Shown: piece by piece, positions 35,374 through 44,222 of the stretch
Numbering within the stretch: position 1 is the first letter of the stretch
Layout: each line of letters begins with the position of its first letter
Assembly: GCA_002393735.1 (NCBI GenBank)
Contig: DGTK01000006.1
Span: 1 to 64,000 of the forward strand
Origin: Lachnospiraceae bacterium UBA4338
GTDB lineage: Bacteria > Bacillota > Clostridia > Lachnospirales > Lachnospiraceae
Direction: 5' to 3'
Length of the DNA: 64,000 nt
Position numbers and translations under genes: made by a program
Notes under the pieces: model-generated
The model's input: the letters and a program-made list of their open reading frames with translations, nothing else
Databases searched by the model: none
What the model was told of the DNA's origin: nothing

Positions 35374-36597
35374 ATGAATATTATAGAAGGCGGAGTAACA
35401 GCTCCAAAAGGTTTTGCTGCAGCGTCCTATGCTGCAGGAATTAAATATGAGGGCAGGACAGACATGGCTCTTATATACAGCGACGAATTATGCGATGCAG
35501 CAGGAGTGTATACATCAAATGTAGTTAAAGCAGCTCCTGTTATCTGGGACAGAAATATTACATCATCTGACGGCAAGGTAAGAGCAGTTGTAGTTAACTC
35601 AGGAATTGCCAACGCCTGCACAGGTGAAGAAGGAATGAATATCTGTAAGCAGACAGCCAGCGCAGTTGCCAAGGTAACCGGAGATAAGCCTGAAAACGTG
35701 CTTGTAGGCTCCACAGGTGTTATAGGTATGCAGATAAACGTTGGCAAAATCACCGCCGGCGCAAAAGAACTTCTTAAATTAAAAGACTATACTTATGAAG
35801 CAGGTGAAGCTGCATCAAAGGCTATTATGACTACAGATACACATAATAAGCAGATTGCCGTAACAATTGAAATTGATGGCGTAACATGTACAATCGGTGC
35901 AATGTGCAAGGGCTCAGGAATGATTCATCCTAATATGTGTACAATGCTTGGATATGTTTGTACAGATATTAAAATAGAAAAGTCCTTACTTAAGAAAGCA
36001 CTTGATGAAGTTGTAGTCGATACATTTAATATGATAAGTGTTGATGGTGATACATCAACCAATGATACACTGCTTGTACTTGCAAACGGTATGGCAGGTA
36101 ATGAAATAGTAAATAAAGAAGATGCAGACTATCAGACATTTAAAGATGCATTATATTATGTATGCGAACATCTTGCCAAGGAAATGGCGGGTGATGGAGA
36201 AGGCGCGACGGCTCTTTTTGAAGCGACAGTTATAAATGCAAAAACCAAGGATGATGCAAGAAAGTTATCAAAGTCCATTATCAGTTCAAGTCTTTCCAAG
36301 GCTGCAATTTACGGACATGATGCAAACTTCGGCAGATTCTTATGTGCAATGGGTTATTCAGGTGTAATGTTTGATCAAAATGACGTTCAGCTTTCATTTA
36401 AGAGTAAGGCCGGCGAGATGATGGTTTTTGATAAAGGTACACCCCTTAGCTTTGATGAAGATGAAGCAACAAAGATACTTAGTGAAGATCACGTAACAGT
36501 TTTTGTTGATATGCACGAAGGTAATGAAAGCGCTACAGCGTGGGGCTGCGATCTTACATATGATTATGTTAAAATAAATGCCGATTACAGGTCATAA
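35374..36597 (+). CDS. argJ: Glutamate N-acetyltransferase/ornithine acetyltransferase
   Basis: Recycles the acetyl group from N-acetylornithine to glutamate in the cyclic arginine pathway. The precursor cleaves itself before a Thr nucleophile; the site reads HPNMCTMLGY, with Cys in place of the Ala often found before the Thr. Other family segments are VNSGIANACTGEEG and GHDANFGRFLCAMGYSG. 407 residues, AAGGAG upstream. With argB and argD it forms an operon. Confidence 0.95.
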   Translation: MNIIEGGVTAPKGFAAASYAAGIKYEGRTDMALIYSDELCDAAGVYTSNVVKAAPVIWDRNITSSDGKVRAVVVNSGIANACTGEEGMNICKQTASAVAKVTGDKPENVLVGSTGVIGMQINVGKITAGAKELLKLKDYTYEAGEAASKAIMTTDTHNKQIAVTIEIDGVTCTIGAMCKGSGMIHPNMCTMLGYVCTDIKIEKSLLKKALDEVVVDTFNMISVDGDTSTNDTLLVLANGMAGNEIVNKEDADYQTFKDALYYVCEHLAKEMAGDGEGATALFEATVINAKTKDDARKLSKSIISSSLSKAAIYGHDANFGRFLCAMGYSGVMFDQNDVQLSFKSKAGEMMVFDKGTPLSFDEDEATKILSEDHVTVFVDMHEGNESATAWGCDLTYDYVKINADYRS

Positions 36598-36611
36598 GAG
36601 GAGATATAAAA

Positions 36612-37511
36612 ATGGAAAAAGACATGGAAAAATTCTTGGAAAAAGCTAATGTACTTATAGAAGCTTTACCTTATATTCAGAAATTCAATCGTAAAATCGT
36701 TATCGTAAAATACGGCGGAAGTGCCATGACAGATCACAGCCTTGAACAGAAGGTTATTGAAGATGCAGTACTTCTTAAACTTACAGGATTCAAGGTTATT
36801 ATCGTACATGGCGGCGGTAAGGAGATTAGCCGCTGGGTTGATAAGGTTGGAAAAGAGCCTAAGTTTGTTGACGGCCTCAGAGTGACTGATGAAGAGACCA
36901 TGGAAATTGCCGAGATGGTGCTTAATAAGGTTAATAAGAATCTTGTAGCCATGGTTGAAAAGTTAGGTGTTAAGGCAGTTGGTGTCAGCGGAAAAGACGG
37001 CAACTTACTTAAGGTTAACAAGAAACTTTCATCATCAGGTGAAGATATAGGATATGTAGGCAATATTACAGAGGTTAATCCAAAGATTCTTTATGATTTG
37101 CTTGAGAAGGATTTCCTTCCTATAGTTGCTCCTATTGGTTTAGATGATGAATATCATTCATATAATATTAATGCGGATGATGCAGCATGTGAAATTGCCA
37201 AGGCTGTTGATGCTGAAAAGTTAGCATTCTTAACAGACGTTGAAGGCTTATATAAAGACTTCAATGATAAGAGCACTTTCATTTCAAGAATCAGCGTATC
37301 TGAAGCAAAAAGGTTAATTGAATCAGGAACAATTCAGGGCGGTATGCTTCCTAAGTTAAGAAACTGTACAGAAGCAATTGATGAGGGTGTTCACAGAGTC
37401 CATATCTTAGACGGCAGAATACCACACTGCTTATTACTTGAAATCTTTACCAAGAAAGGTATCGGAACTGCAATTGTGGCAGATGAAGATCCAATTAACC
37501 TGGAAGTATAA
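36612..37511 (+). CDS. argB: Acetylglutamate kinase
   Basis: Amino acid kinase fold enzyme that phosphorylates N-acetylglutamate. Motifs VIVKYGGSAM, IVHGGGKEIS and NINADDAACEIAKAV are typical. 299 residues. The N-terminal helix (MEKFLEKANVLIEALPYIQKF) resembles the one that forms the hexamer in arginine-inhibited enzymes, so feedback inhibition is likely. Confidence 0.96.
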   Translation: MEKDMEKFLEKANVLIEALPYIQKFNRKIVIVKYGGSAMTDHSLEQKVIEDAVLLKLTGFKVIIVHGGGKEISRWVDKVGKEPKFVDGLRVTDEETMEIAEMVLNKVNKNLVAMVEKLGVKAVGVSGKDGNLLKVNKKLSSSGEDIGYVGNITEVNPKILYDLLEKDFLPIVAPIGLDDEYHSYNINADDAACEIAKAVDAEKLAFLTDVEGLYKDFNDKSTFISRISVSEAKRLIESGTIQGGMLPKLRNCTEAIDEGVHRVHILDGRIPHCLLLEIFTKKGIGTAIVADEDPINLEV

Positions 37512-37529
37512 ATGTGGTTATAACCACAT
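37512..37529. promoter_or_regulatory. Perfect 18-bp palindrome between argB and argD
   Basis: ATGTGGTTATAACCACAT is fully self-complementary and begins one base after the argB stop codon. It lies 14 bp before the argD ribosome binding site. Without a T run it is not a terminator; it may be an operator or an RNA processing or stabilising hairpin. Confidence 0.4.
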
Positions 37530-37555
37530 ACTTCCATAATGACGGAGGTATAACC

Positions 37556-38743
37556 ATGAGTGATGTAAATACAATTATTAATGAAGGAGAAGAATATATT
37601 CTCCATACATATAACAGGTTCCCTGTAGTTTTTGATCATGGAGATGGAATGAATCTTTATGATGTAAATGGAAAAGAGTATCTGGATTTTGTTTCCGGAA
37701 TCGGGGTTTTTGCCCTTGGGTACAATAATAAGAAATATAAGGATGCTCTTAAAGGACAGATTGACAAGATTACGCATACATCCAATTATTACTGGAATGA
37801 ACCGGCTATCAATGCTGCAAAGAAAATAGTTAAGGCAACAGGTCTTAATAAAGTATTCTTTACAAACAGCGGCGCTGAGGCAATTGAGGGCGCAATTAAA
37901 TCTGCAAGAAAATATGCATATCTTAAAGATGGTGCTTTGGACCACGAAATTATTGCATTTAATCATTCATTCCATGGAAGGACAATGGGTGCTTTATCAG
38001 TAACAGGTACAGAGAAATACAGGCATGATTTTCAGCCTATGATAGGAAATATCGTGTTTGCTGAAATGAATGACATTGATTCAGTTAAGAATCTTATCAA
38101 TGACAAAACCTGCGCCATCTTAATGGAAACTCTTCAGGGCGAAGGCGGAATCTATCCGGCTGATGCGGCTTTCATTAAAGAAATCAGGCAGATCTGCGAT
38201 GAGAAAGACATTCTTCTTATCCTTGATGAGATTCAGTGCGGAATGGGCAGGACAGGATATCTTTGTGCATATGAAAGGTATGGTATAAAGCCTGATATTC
38301 TTACTATGGCCAAGGCTCTTGGTAGCGGTGTACCGGTGGGTGCTTTTGTTCTCAATGAGAAGGTTGCAAAAAACTCACTTGTAGCAGGTGACCATGGAAC
38401 AACCTATGGCGGTAATCCACTTGCCGGCACAGCAATTAATACGGTATTTGATTTATATGATGAACTTAATATAGTTGATAATGCCAAAGAGATGGGAGAT
38501 TATCTCTGGGAGAAATTAGAGTTAATCAAGGCTAATCACAGTGAAATTATTGATCACAGGGGACTGGGTCTTATGCAGGGACTTCAGTTTAACAGGCCGG
38601 TTGGTGAATATATCAATAAGGCTCTTGATAAAGGACTTGTACTTATTAATGCGGGTACTGAAATTATCAGGTTCCTTCCACCTCTTATTATCACCAGGGC
38701 TGATATAGACAAGATGGCTGACATCTTAGAATCAGTACTATAA
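37556..38743 (+). CDS. argD: Acetylornithine aminotransferase
   Basis: PLP aminotransferase class III, 395 residues from the ATG at 37556 with GGAGG seven bases upstream. An upstream in-frame reading from 37514 would run through the palindrome and is rejected. Motifs: FTNSGAEAIEGAIKSARKY, LDEIQCGMGRTG and MAKALGSGVPVGAF, the last with the PLP lysine. It makes N-acetylornithine from N-acetylglutamate semialdehyde. Confidence 0.95.
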   Translation: MSDVNTIINEGEEYILHTYNRFPVVFDHGDGMNLYDVNGKEYLDFVSGIGVFALGYNNKKYKDALKGQIDKITHTSNYYWNEPAINAAKKIVKATGLNKVFFTNSGAEAIEGAIKSARKYAYLKDGALDHEIIAFNHSFHGRTMGALSVTGTEKYRHDFQPMIGNIVFAEMNDIDSVKNLINDKTCAILMETLQGEGGIYPADAAFIKEIRQICDEKDILLILDEIQCGMGRTGYLCAYERYGIKPDILTMAKALGSGVPVGAFVLNEKVAKNSLVAGDHGTTYGGNPLAGTAINTVFDLYDELNIVDNAKEMGDYLWEKLELIKANHSEIIDHRGLGLMQGLQFNRPVGEYINKALDKGLVLINAGTEIIRFLPPLIITRADIDKMADILESVL

Positions 38744-38762
38744 AAAGAAAGAGATTTATCTG

Positions 38763-40331
38763 ATGGGAAAGAGAATTTTAGGATTTCTTTTTGTAATTAT
38801 ATTATTTGTAACAATGGTTTATGGCCATTTGACCAATCACTACAGCGTTACTGATACAGGCAAGGCAATAAGCTCAGAACAGGTTATACTCTGGTATTCA
38901 GATGCCGGTATGTCTGATTATATTAACAGCATATCATTAACTTATGAGAAAGAAAGCGGCGTTAAGGTAATTCCTGTTTTGGTTTCAGCCGTTGAAATGC
39001 TTGACAGTATTCAGAATGCTTCTGTTCATGAAGACAATGGACCGGATATTTATATTATAACCAATGACTCTTTGGAGAAGGCCTATCTTTCAGGGCTTGC
39101 AGCAGAGGTTCAGGATAAGGATATGATTCTTAATACAACCTATTATCCCATGAGCGCTCTTAATGCTGCAACCTATAATGGCAAAATACTCGGTTATCCA
39201 CTTTATTTTGATACATCATTTCTTGTTTATAATAAAGAGTATGTAAGAAATATTGCCAAAGGTTATGTGGTAGATAATAAGATTACAGAGATGGCAACAG
39301 CCCTTGCAGGTGAAGGCGAACTTACAGAAGAACAGGCACTTGGTGAAGTAAGGGTTGATGAATCATCATTAACTGATGAAGACATTAATGCAGGTGTTTA
39401 TGAAGTGCTTCCTAATTCACTTGTTGGCATTCTGGAATTTGCCGATAAGTATGATTTGCCGGAAACCGCAGAAGGCTTTATGGAATGGAACGTTGCGGAT
39501 GTGCTGTATGATTATATCTTTGCCGGCGCATATATGAATATTGGCGGAGAGTGTACGGATATGGCAGATCAGGTTGACCTTTATAATGAAAATGCCATGT
39601 ATGCTTTAAGCATATTCCAGGACTTTAATCAGTTCTTCTCAATAGATGCACATGAAACTACATATGACAGCGTAACTGAGGATTTTATCAAAGGTAAAAC
39701 AGTATTTACTTTTGCAGACATAACCATGCTTTCAAAGATAGATGAAGCAGTTAAGGCATATGATAATTCAGTTGCTGAAAATGTGGTTGAAGCCACGGAA
39801 GAAGGAACTGTAGAAGAAACTGCAGAGACTACAGAAGAGACAGCTGACGTGCAGGAAGAAGAGACTGAAGAAGAATTATTCCCTTGCCATTACGGCATTG
39901 TAAATATAGGTATGCTTAATGATACATTAAGGGCTCAGCCACTTTCCATCACAACAGTGGCAACCATTAATGCCTATAGTGACAAGAAAGAAGAGGGCGA
40001 GGCTTTTGCCAAATATCTTGCTATAGATGCAGGGAAAGAAATGTATGCAAGAACAGGCAGAATTCCTGCTGCATATATGGAGAATCCTGGCATTACGGAT
40101 TATGATGCAATAATGGATACCTATGCTAATTCGGTACCTCTTACCAAAATCCCCGAATGCAGTAATTACTGGATGCAGGCGGAGGTGCTTTATACATCAA
40201 TCTGGAATGGTGATGATGTAAACTCATCACTGCTTAATATGGCAACTCAGATTATGAGTCAGGTAAAGGGTGAGGAAGTAACTATTGAATCAATTGGTAC
40301 TCCGACCATTGAAGAGTATTATAAAGAATAA
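38763..40331 (+). CDS. Orphan extracellular solute-binding protein (ABC type)
   Basis: 522 residues. N-terminal hydrophobic segment (about residues 4-20) without a lipobox Cys, so it is a signal peptide or anchor. The fold resembles family 1 sugar-binding proteins: ILWYSDAGMSDYINSISLTYEKESGVKV, then DIYIITNDSLEKAYLSGLAAEV, and TGRIPA near the end. An acidic Glu/Thr-rich insertion at about residues 340-375 is unusual. No ABC permease or ATPase is adjacent, so its transporter is elsewhere or it has another function. 19 bp after argD. Confidence 0.75.
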   Translation: MGKRILGFLFVIILFVTMVYGHLTNHYSVTDTGKAISSEQVILWYSDAGMSDYINSISLTYEKESGVKVIPVLVSAVEMLDSIQNASVHEDNGPDIYIITNDSLEKAYLSGLAAEVQDKDMILNTTYYPMSALNAATYNGKILGYPLYFDTSFLVYNKEYVRNIAKGYVVDNKITEMATALAGEGELTEEQALGEVRVDESSLTDEDINAGVYEVLPNSLVGILEFADKYDLPETAEGFMEWNVADVLYDYIFAGAYMNIGGECTDMADQVDLYNENAMYALSIFQDFNQFFSIDAHETTYDSVTEDFIKGKTVFTFADITMLSKIDEAVKAYDNSVAENVVEATEEGTVEETAETTEETADVQEEETEEELFPCHYGIVNIGMLNDTLRAQPLSITTVATINAYSDKKEEGEAFAKYLAIDAGKEMYARTGRIPAAYMENPGITDYDAIMDTYANSVPLTKIPECSNYWMQAEVLYTSIWNGDDVNSSLLNMATQIMSQVKGEEVTIESIGTPTIEEYYKE

Positions 40332-40416
40332 AAAACTTGTAACAATGAAATGAATTTGATAGAATAAAAAACACAACTCGAGGGTCTTCTTGAATTTTTT
40401 TAAGAAGGAGTTGTAT

Positions 40417-40980
40417 ATGAAAAAAATAATAATCAGTTCTTTAATTGTTGTTCTAATCTCTGCTCTTATGCTTATATCCTGCAAAGACGGTGGAAGCATG
40501 GAGATAATAAGTGATTCTGAAAGTGTTGTATCTAAAGAAGATATTCACGATATTGAAAATGAAGAAGTGGTAAATACCATTATTACTGTTGATGTATGTG
40601 GCGCTGTTATTTGTCCCGGGGTTTATGATTTAAATGAAGGAGACAGGGTAATAGATGCCATTAATGCAGCAGGCGGTATGCTTGATGAGGCTAATGCTGA
40701 CACTTTAAATAAGGCGGATTATCTCAAAGACGGTCAGCAGATAAGAGTGCCTTTTATTGGAGAGGAAAGCGCGGAGGCAGATGATGGCAGGATAAATATT
40801 AATACTGCTGATATTGCTGAGCTTACAACTCTGCCCGGAATTGGAGAGGCAAGGGCTCAGGCAATTATTGATTACCGGGAGACAAATGGTAATTATGAAA
40901 AAGTTGAAGACATTATGAATGTAGCCGGAATTAAGGAGGGCACATTCAAAAAGTTTTGTGACAGGATTAAGGTTAATTAG
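40417..40980 (+). CDS. comEA: ComEA-like lipoprotein (SLBB + helix-hairpin-helix)
   Basis: 187 residues, start at 40417 with AAGGAG six bases upstream. Signal peptide ending LISC (lipobox, Cys near residue 19), an SLBB domain (TVDVCGAVICPGVYDLNEGD) and a tandem HhH domain (NINTADIAELTTLPGIGEARAQ). ComEA binds incoming DNA outside the membrane during natural transformation. comEC lies 3.2 kb downstream on the same strand. A lipid anchor instead of the usual transmembrane anchor is a variation seen in some Firmicutes. Confidence 0.9.
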   Translation: MKKIIISSLIVVLISALMLISCKDGGSMEIISDSESVVSKEDIHDIENEEVVNTIITVDVCGAVICPGVYDLNEGDRVIDAINAAGGMLDEANADTLNKADYLKDGQQIRVPFIGEESAEADDGRININTADIAELTTLPGIGEARAQAIIDYRETNGNYEKVEDIMNVAGIKEGTFKKFCDRIKVN

Positions 40981-41004
40981 TTTAATTCTCTTAATGGAGG
41001 ATAT

Positions 41005-41697
41005 ATGGGAATCAGAATTCTTGTTGTTGATGATGAAAAGTTAATTGTTAAGGGATTAAGTTTTAGTTTAATGCAGGAAAAGTGGGAAGTTGATACTGCA
41101 TATGATGGTGAAGAAGCTTTGGATAAAGCGCTGAATAACGAATATAATGTTATTCTTCTTGATGTTATGCTTCCTAAACTTGATGGCATTGAAGTATGTA
41201 AAAAAATCAGGGAAGTTTCTGATGTACCTATTATTATGCTTACAGCCAAAGCCGATGATGCGGATGTAATCATGGGTCTTGATACAGGTGCAGATGATTA
41301 TATAACCAAGCCTTTTAATGTAATGGAAGTTAAGGCAAGAATTAATGTTATCTTAAGAAGAGAGAATAAGCGCGGAGCAAAAGATAATAAAGAAGAGATA
41401 TTATCAGGTGATATCAGACTTGATATCTCAGGCAAAAGAGCCTTCATCAAGGATAAGGAATATAATCTTACATCCAAGGAATTTGATGTTTTATATCTTC
41501 TTGTTTCCAATCCTGATAAGGTTTACAGCAGGGAAATGCTGCTTGAGAAAGTGTGGAAGGATCATTCTCCTGAGGATTTAAGAACGGTGGATGTTCATGT
41601 AAGAAGACTCAGGGAAAAGATTGAAGATGATTCCGCTAATCCTAAATATGTTTATACAAGATGGGGTAAAGGATACTATTACACCATTAACAAATAA
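41005..41697 (+). CDS. OmpR-family response regulator
   Basis: 230 residues: receiver domain with phospho-acceptor Asp in ILLDVMLPKLDG and Lys in ITKPFNVMEVKARI, then an OmpR-type winged helix (RTVDVHVRRLREKIED, YTRWGKGYYY). Pairs with the histidine kinase 11 bp downstream. Located between comEA and comEC. Confidence 0.95.
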   Translation: MGIRILVVDDEKLIVKGLSFSLMQEKWEVDTAYDGEEALDKALNNEYNVILLDVMLPKLDGIEVCKKIREVSDVPIIMLTAKADDADVIMGLDTGADDYITKPFNVMEVKARINVILRRENKRGAKDNKEEILSGDIRLDISGKRAFIKDKEYNLTSKEFDVLYLLVSNPDKVYSREMLLEKVWKDHSPEDLRTVDVHVRRLREKIEDDSANPKYVYTRWGKGYYYTINK

Positions 41698-41708
41698 CGG
41701 GAATTCTT

Positions 41709-43268
41709 ATGGATAATGAGAATACATTAAAAAATAAAATCATAAATAACAAATACTACAGAAGTTTTAAAGTCAGACTTTCTGTTGTCATGCTTTTAAT
41801 TGGCGTAATCAGTATTGTGGTTTTGGGCCTTGGTGTTGTATATATATACAGAGCCAGAGCCATTAAGGTAAGGACTCAGGATTTCTATAACCAGATGACA
41901 ATACTGTCTTATCAGTTGCTTACGGAGGAGTATTTTGCCAATCCTTATTCTGAAGGAGTTGAGGCCAAGGTGGAATTGTATTCTGATCTGTATGATGGCA
42001 GGGTAATGATAATTGACAATAACTTTGTAGTAATCAAAGATTCATATAATTCTTATACAGGCAAGTATTTTATTGCACCGGAAGTTCTGAATGCATCTAA
42101 GGGTAATCCCACAAGTAAGTTTAAAGATGGCTATATCATTATCACAGTGCCGGTTGTAGCCGGAAGTGATGATCCATCGAATATTCAGGGAATGATATAT
42201 GCAGGTCTTTCAATTAAGCAGATTGATACGACTACGGGTATTCTGGACAGGAGTATGCTGGTAATCGGGGCTTTTTTGATGATAGGCGTTATTATTGCAT
42301 CGGCTACTGTGCCGACGGCGCTTTTCAGGCCGTTTAACAGACTGATTGAGTCGGTTAATGCTCTTAAGGAAGGATTTTCAAATAAAAGAGTTGAAGCGGA
42401 CTATTATGAGGAAACCAAGGATATATCAGATGCATTTAATGATGTTGTGGACAGGATGAAAGCAGTGGATGACTCAAGACAGGAGTTTGTATCGAATGTG
42501 TCACATGAGCTTAAGACTCCGCTTGCATCAGTTAAGGTTTTGGCAGAATCTCTTAATACAGGTGAGAATGTGCCGATTGAAATGTATCAGGAATTCATGG
42601 GCGACATTATTGAAGAGGTAGACAGGGAAACAAATATTATTAATGACCTTTTGTCTTTAGTTAAGCTGGATAAATCCTCGCCTGATATTAATGTTGAACT
42701 TACGGACATTAATATTATGATTGAAAAAATCTTTAAGAGACTTTCTCCTCTTGCCAGTCAAAAGGGTGTTGATATGATTTTTGAAAGTGAGAGAGATGTT
42801 AAGGCCTGGATTGATGAAATTAAGATTACAAGGGCGCTGGAGGACATAATCGAAAATGCTATTAAGTATAATCATGAAGGTGGTTTCGTAAAGGTAAGTC
42901 TTGATGCAGATCATCAGTATTTTACAGTGACAATTGAGGACTCAGGAATTGGTATTGCGGAAGAAGACTTAAAGCATATTTTTGAAAGATTCTACAGAGC
43001 AGATAAGTCACATTCTGCCACTATAGAAGGAACAGGTCTGGGACTTGCCATATCAAGAAGTGCAATTTATATGCATAACGGAAGCGTTAAAGTTGAATCT
43101 GAAGAAGGCAGGGGTACTACTTTTGTGGTAACAATTCCAATCAGATTTATTGAGGATAATACTTTGGAGATTTCTGAAGAAGAAACTTTAGAGGAAATGC
43201 CGGAAGTTATTGAAGAAGAAACTAAAGAAGAGACTATAGAAGAGGCGCAGAAAATTGAAGAAGAGTAG
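41709..43268 (+). CDS. Sensor histidine kinase
   Basis: 519 residues. Transmembrane helix at about 24-47, an outer sensor domain of about 125 residues, second helix near 180-200, HAMP, HisKA with the phospho-His in FVSNVSHELKTPLAS and a HATPase domain (IIENAIKYN, DSGIGIAEEDLKHIFERFYRADKSH, GTGLGLAI). The last 35 residues are an acidic Glu-rich tail. Closely resembles PhoR/WalK-type kinases. Its 3' end overlaps the next gene by 14 bp. Confidence 0.95.
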   Translation: MDNENTLKNKIINNKYYRSFKVRLSVVMLLIGVISIVVLGLGVVYIYRARAIKVRTQDFYNQMTILSYQLLTEEYFANPYSEGVEAKVELYSDLYDGRVMIIDNNFVVIKDSYNSYTGKYFIAPEVLNASKGNPTSKFKDGYIIITVPVVAGSDDPSNIQGMIYAGLSIKQIDTTTGILDRSMLVIGAFLMIGVIIASATVPTALFRPFNRLIESVNALKEGFSNKRVEADYYEETKDISDAFNDVVDRMKAVDDSRQEFVSNVSHELKTPLASVKVLAESLNTGENVPIEMYQEFMGDIIEEVDRETNIINDLLSLVKLDKSSPDINVELTDINIMIEKIFKRLSPLASQKGVDMIFESERDVKAWIDEIKITRALEDIIENAIKYNHEGGFVKVSLDADHQYFTVTIEDSGIGIAEEDLKHIFERFYRADKSHSATIEGTGLGLAISRSAIYMHNGSVKVESEEGRGTTFVVTIPIRFIEDNTLEISEEETLEEMPEVIEEETKEETIEEAQKIEEE

Positions 43269-44196
43269 ATTATTCAAACTAAATATAATTATGCTTGTGA
43301 CTGTGCTCCTTTTTGGTCTTTTAAGCTGCAATCAGACTGAAGATGAGACAGTGGTATCAAACGAGATAAATATTTATTATATTAACCGTGATGAGACTTT
43401 CCTTACGGAAGTACCTGTAATTATTGAAAGTGAAGAGATGTATGATAAGGTGGATGAGGTTATATCATATATGAAAACCACTCCACGGGTTAAGACTCTG
43501 AAAGCGGATATTTCAGGAGAATTAAGTCTTAATGATTATATAATTACAGATGATCAGATTTATCTTGATTTTAATTCAACTTACAAGGCACTGACTCCGT
43601 CTCAGGAGATACTGCTTCGTGCCGCTTTGGTTAAGACTTTATGCCAGATTGAAGGAATAAAGTATGTTGCCATTACTGTAGAGGGAGAGAATCTTGTTAA
43701 CAGAAACGGTCTTACTGTAGGCCTTATGAATGAAAGCAGTTTTGTGGATATTAAGGAGTCTGCACTTAATGGAATGGAAACAATGGAGGCGACTTTATAT
43801 TTTGCATCTGAAGATGGTCATGAATTAATTCCTGTTGCAAGAGAGATTGAATATAATACCAATACACAGGTGGAAAAGGCTCTTATTGAGGAATTAATCA
43901 AAGGGCCTAATAATCATGAAAGTTATCAGACTATTAATCCTAATACGGATATTATAGATATTTCAGTAAAAGACCAGGTCTGCTATATCAACTTAAGCTC
44001 TGATTTCCTTGATGGTGTGGACAAGGTTGACAGCAATATATGTATTTATTCGATAGTAGATACTCTGACAGAACTTGGTAATATAAGTAAGGTTCAGTTT
44101 TTCGTAGAAGGAGAATCCAAAATAACATTCAGGGAGACTGTTAATCTGGATACAACTTTCTTAAGAAATCTTGATCTGATTCGCGATAATCAGTAA
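43255..44196 (+). CDS. GerMN-domain lipoprotein
   Basis: 313 residues from a TTG overlapping the kinase 3' end. Signal peptide with lipobox LLSC (Cys near residue 25). Two GerMN repeats: one with YLDFNSTYKALTPSQEILLRAALVKTL and one with CYINLSSDFLDGVDKVDSNICIYSIVDTL, both ending in strand-rich segments such as VQFFVEG. GerMN occurs in spore germination protein GerM and in LpqB. The overlap with the kinase suggests it is a sensory partner of that system rather than a germination protein, but this is an inference. Confidence 0.85.
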   Translation: MKKSRLFKLNIIMLVTVLLFGLLSCNQTEDETVVSNEINIYYINRDETFLTEVPVIIESEEMYDKVDEVISYMKTTPRVKTLKADISGELSLNDYIITDDQIYLDFNSTYKALTPSQEILLRAALVKTLCQIEGIKYVAITVEGENLVNRNGLTVGLMNESSFVDIKESALNGMETMEATLYFASEDGHELIPVAREIEYNTNTQVEKALIEELIKGPNNHESYQTINPNTDIIDISVKDQVCYINLSSDFLDGVDKVDSNICIYSIVDTLTELGNISKVQFFVEGESKITFRETVNLDTTFLRNLDLIRDNQ

Positions 44197-44222
44197 ATAA
44201 TCCCGTAAACTTAAATATTTAT

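Noticed and set aside
37391..37966. 191-codon minus-strand frame over the argB-argD junction
   Set aside because: It crosses two confident genes and reads as compositional shadow; no start signal was found.
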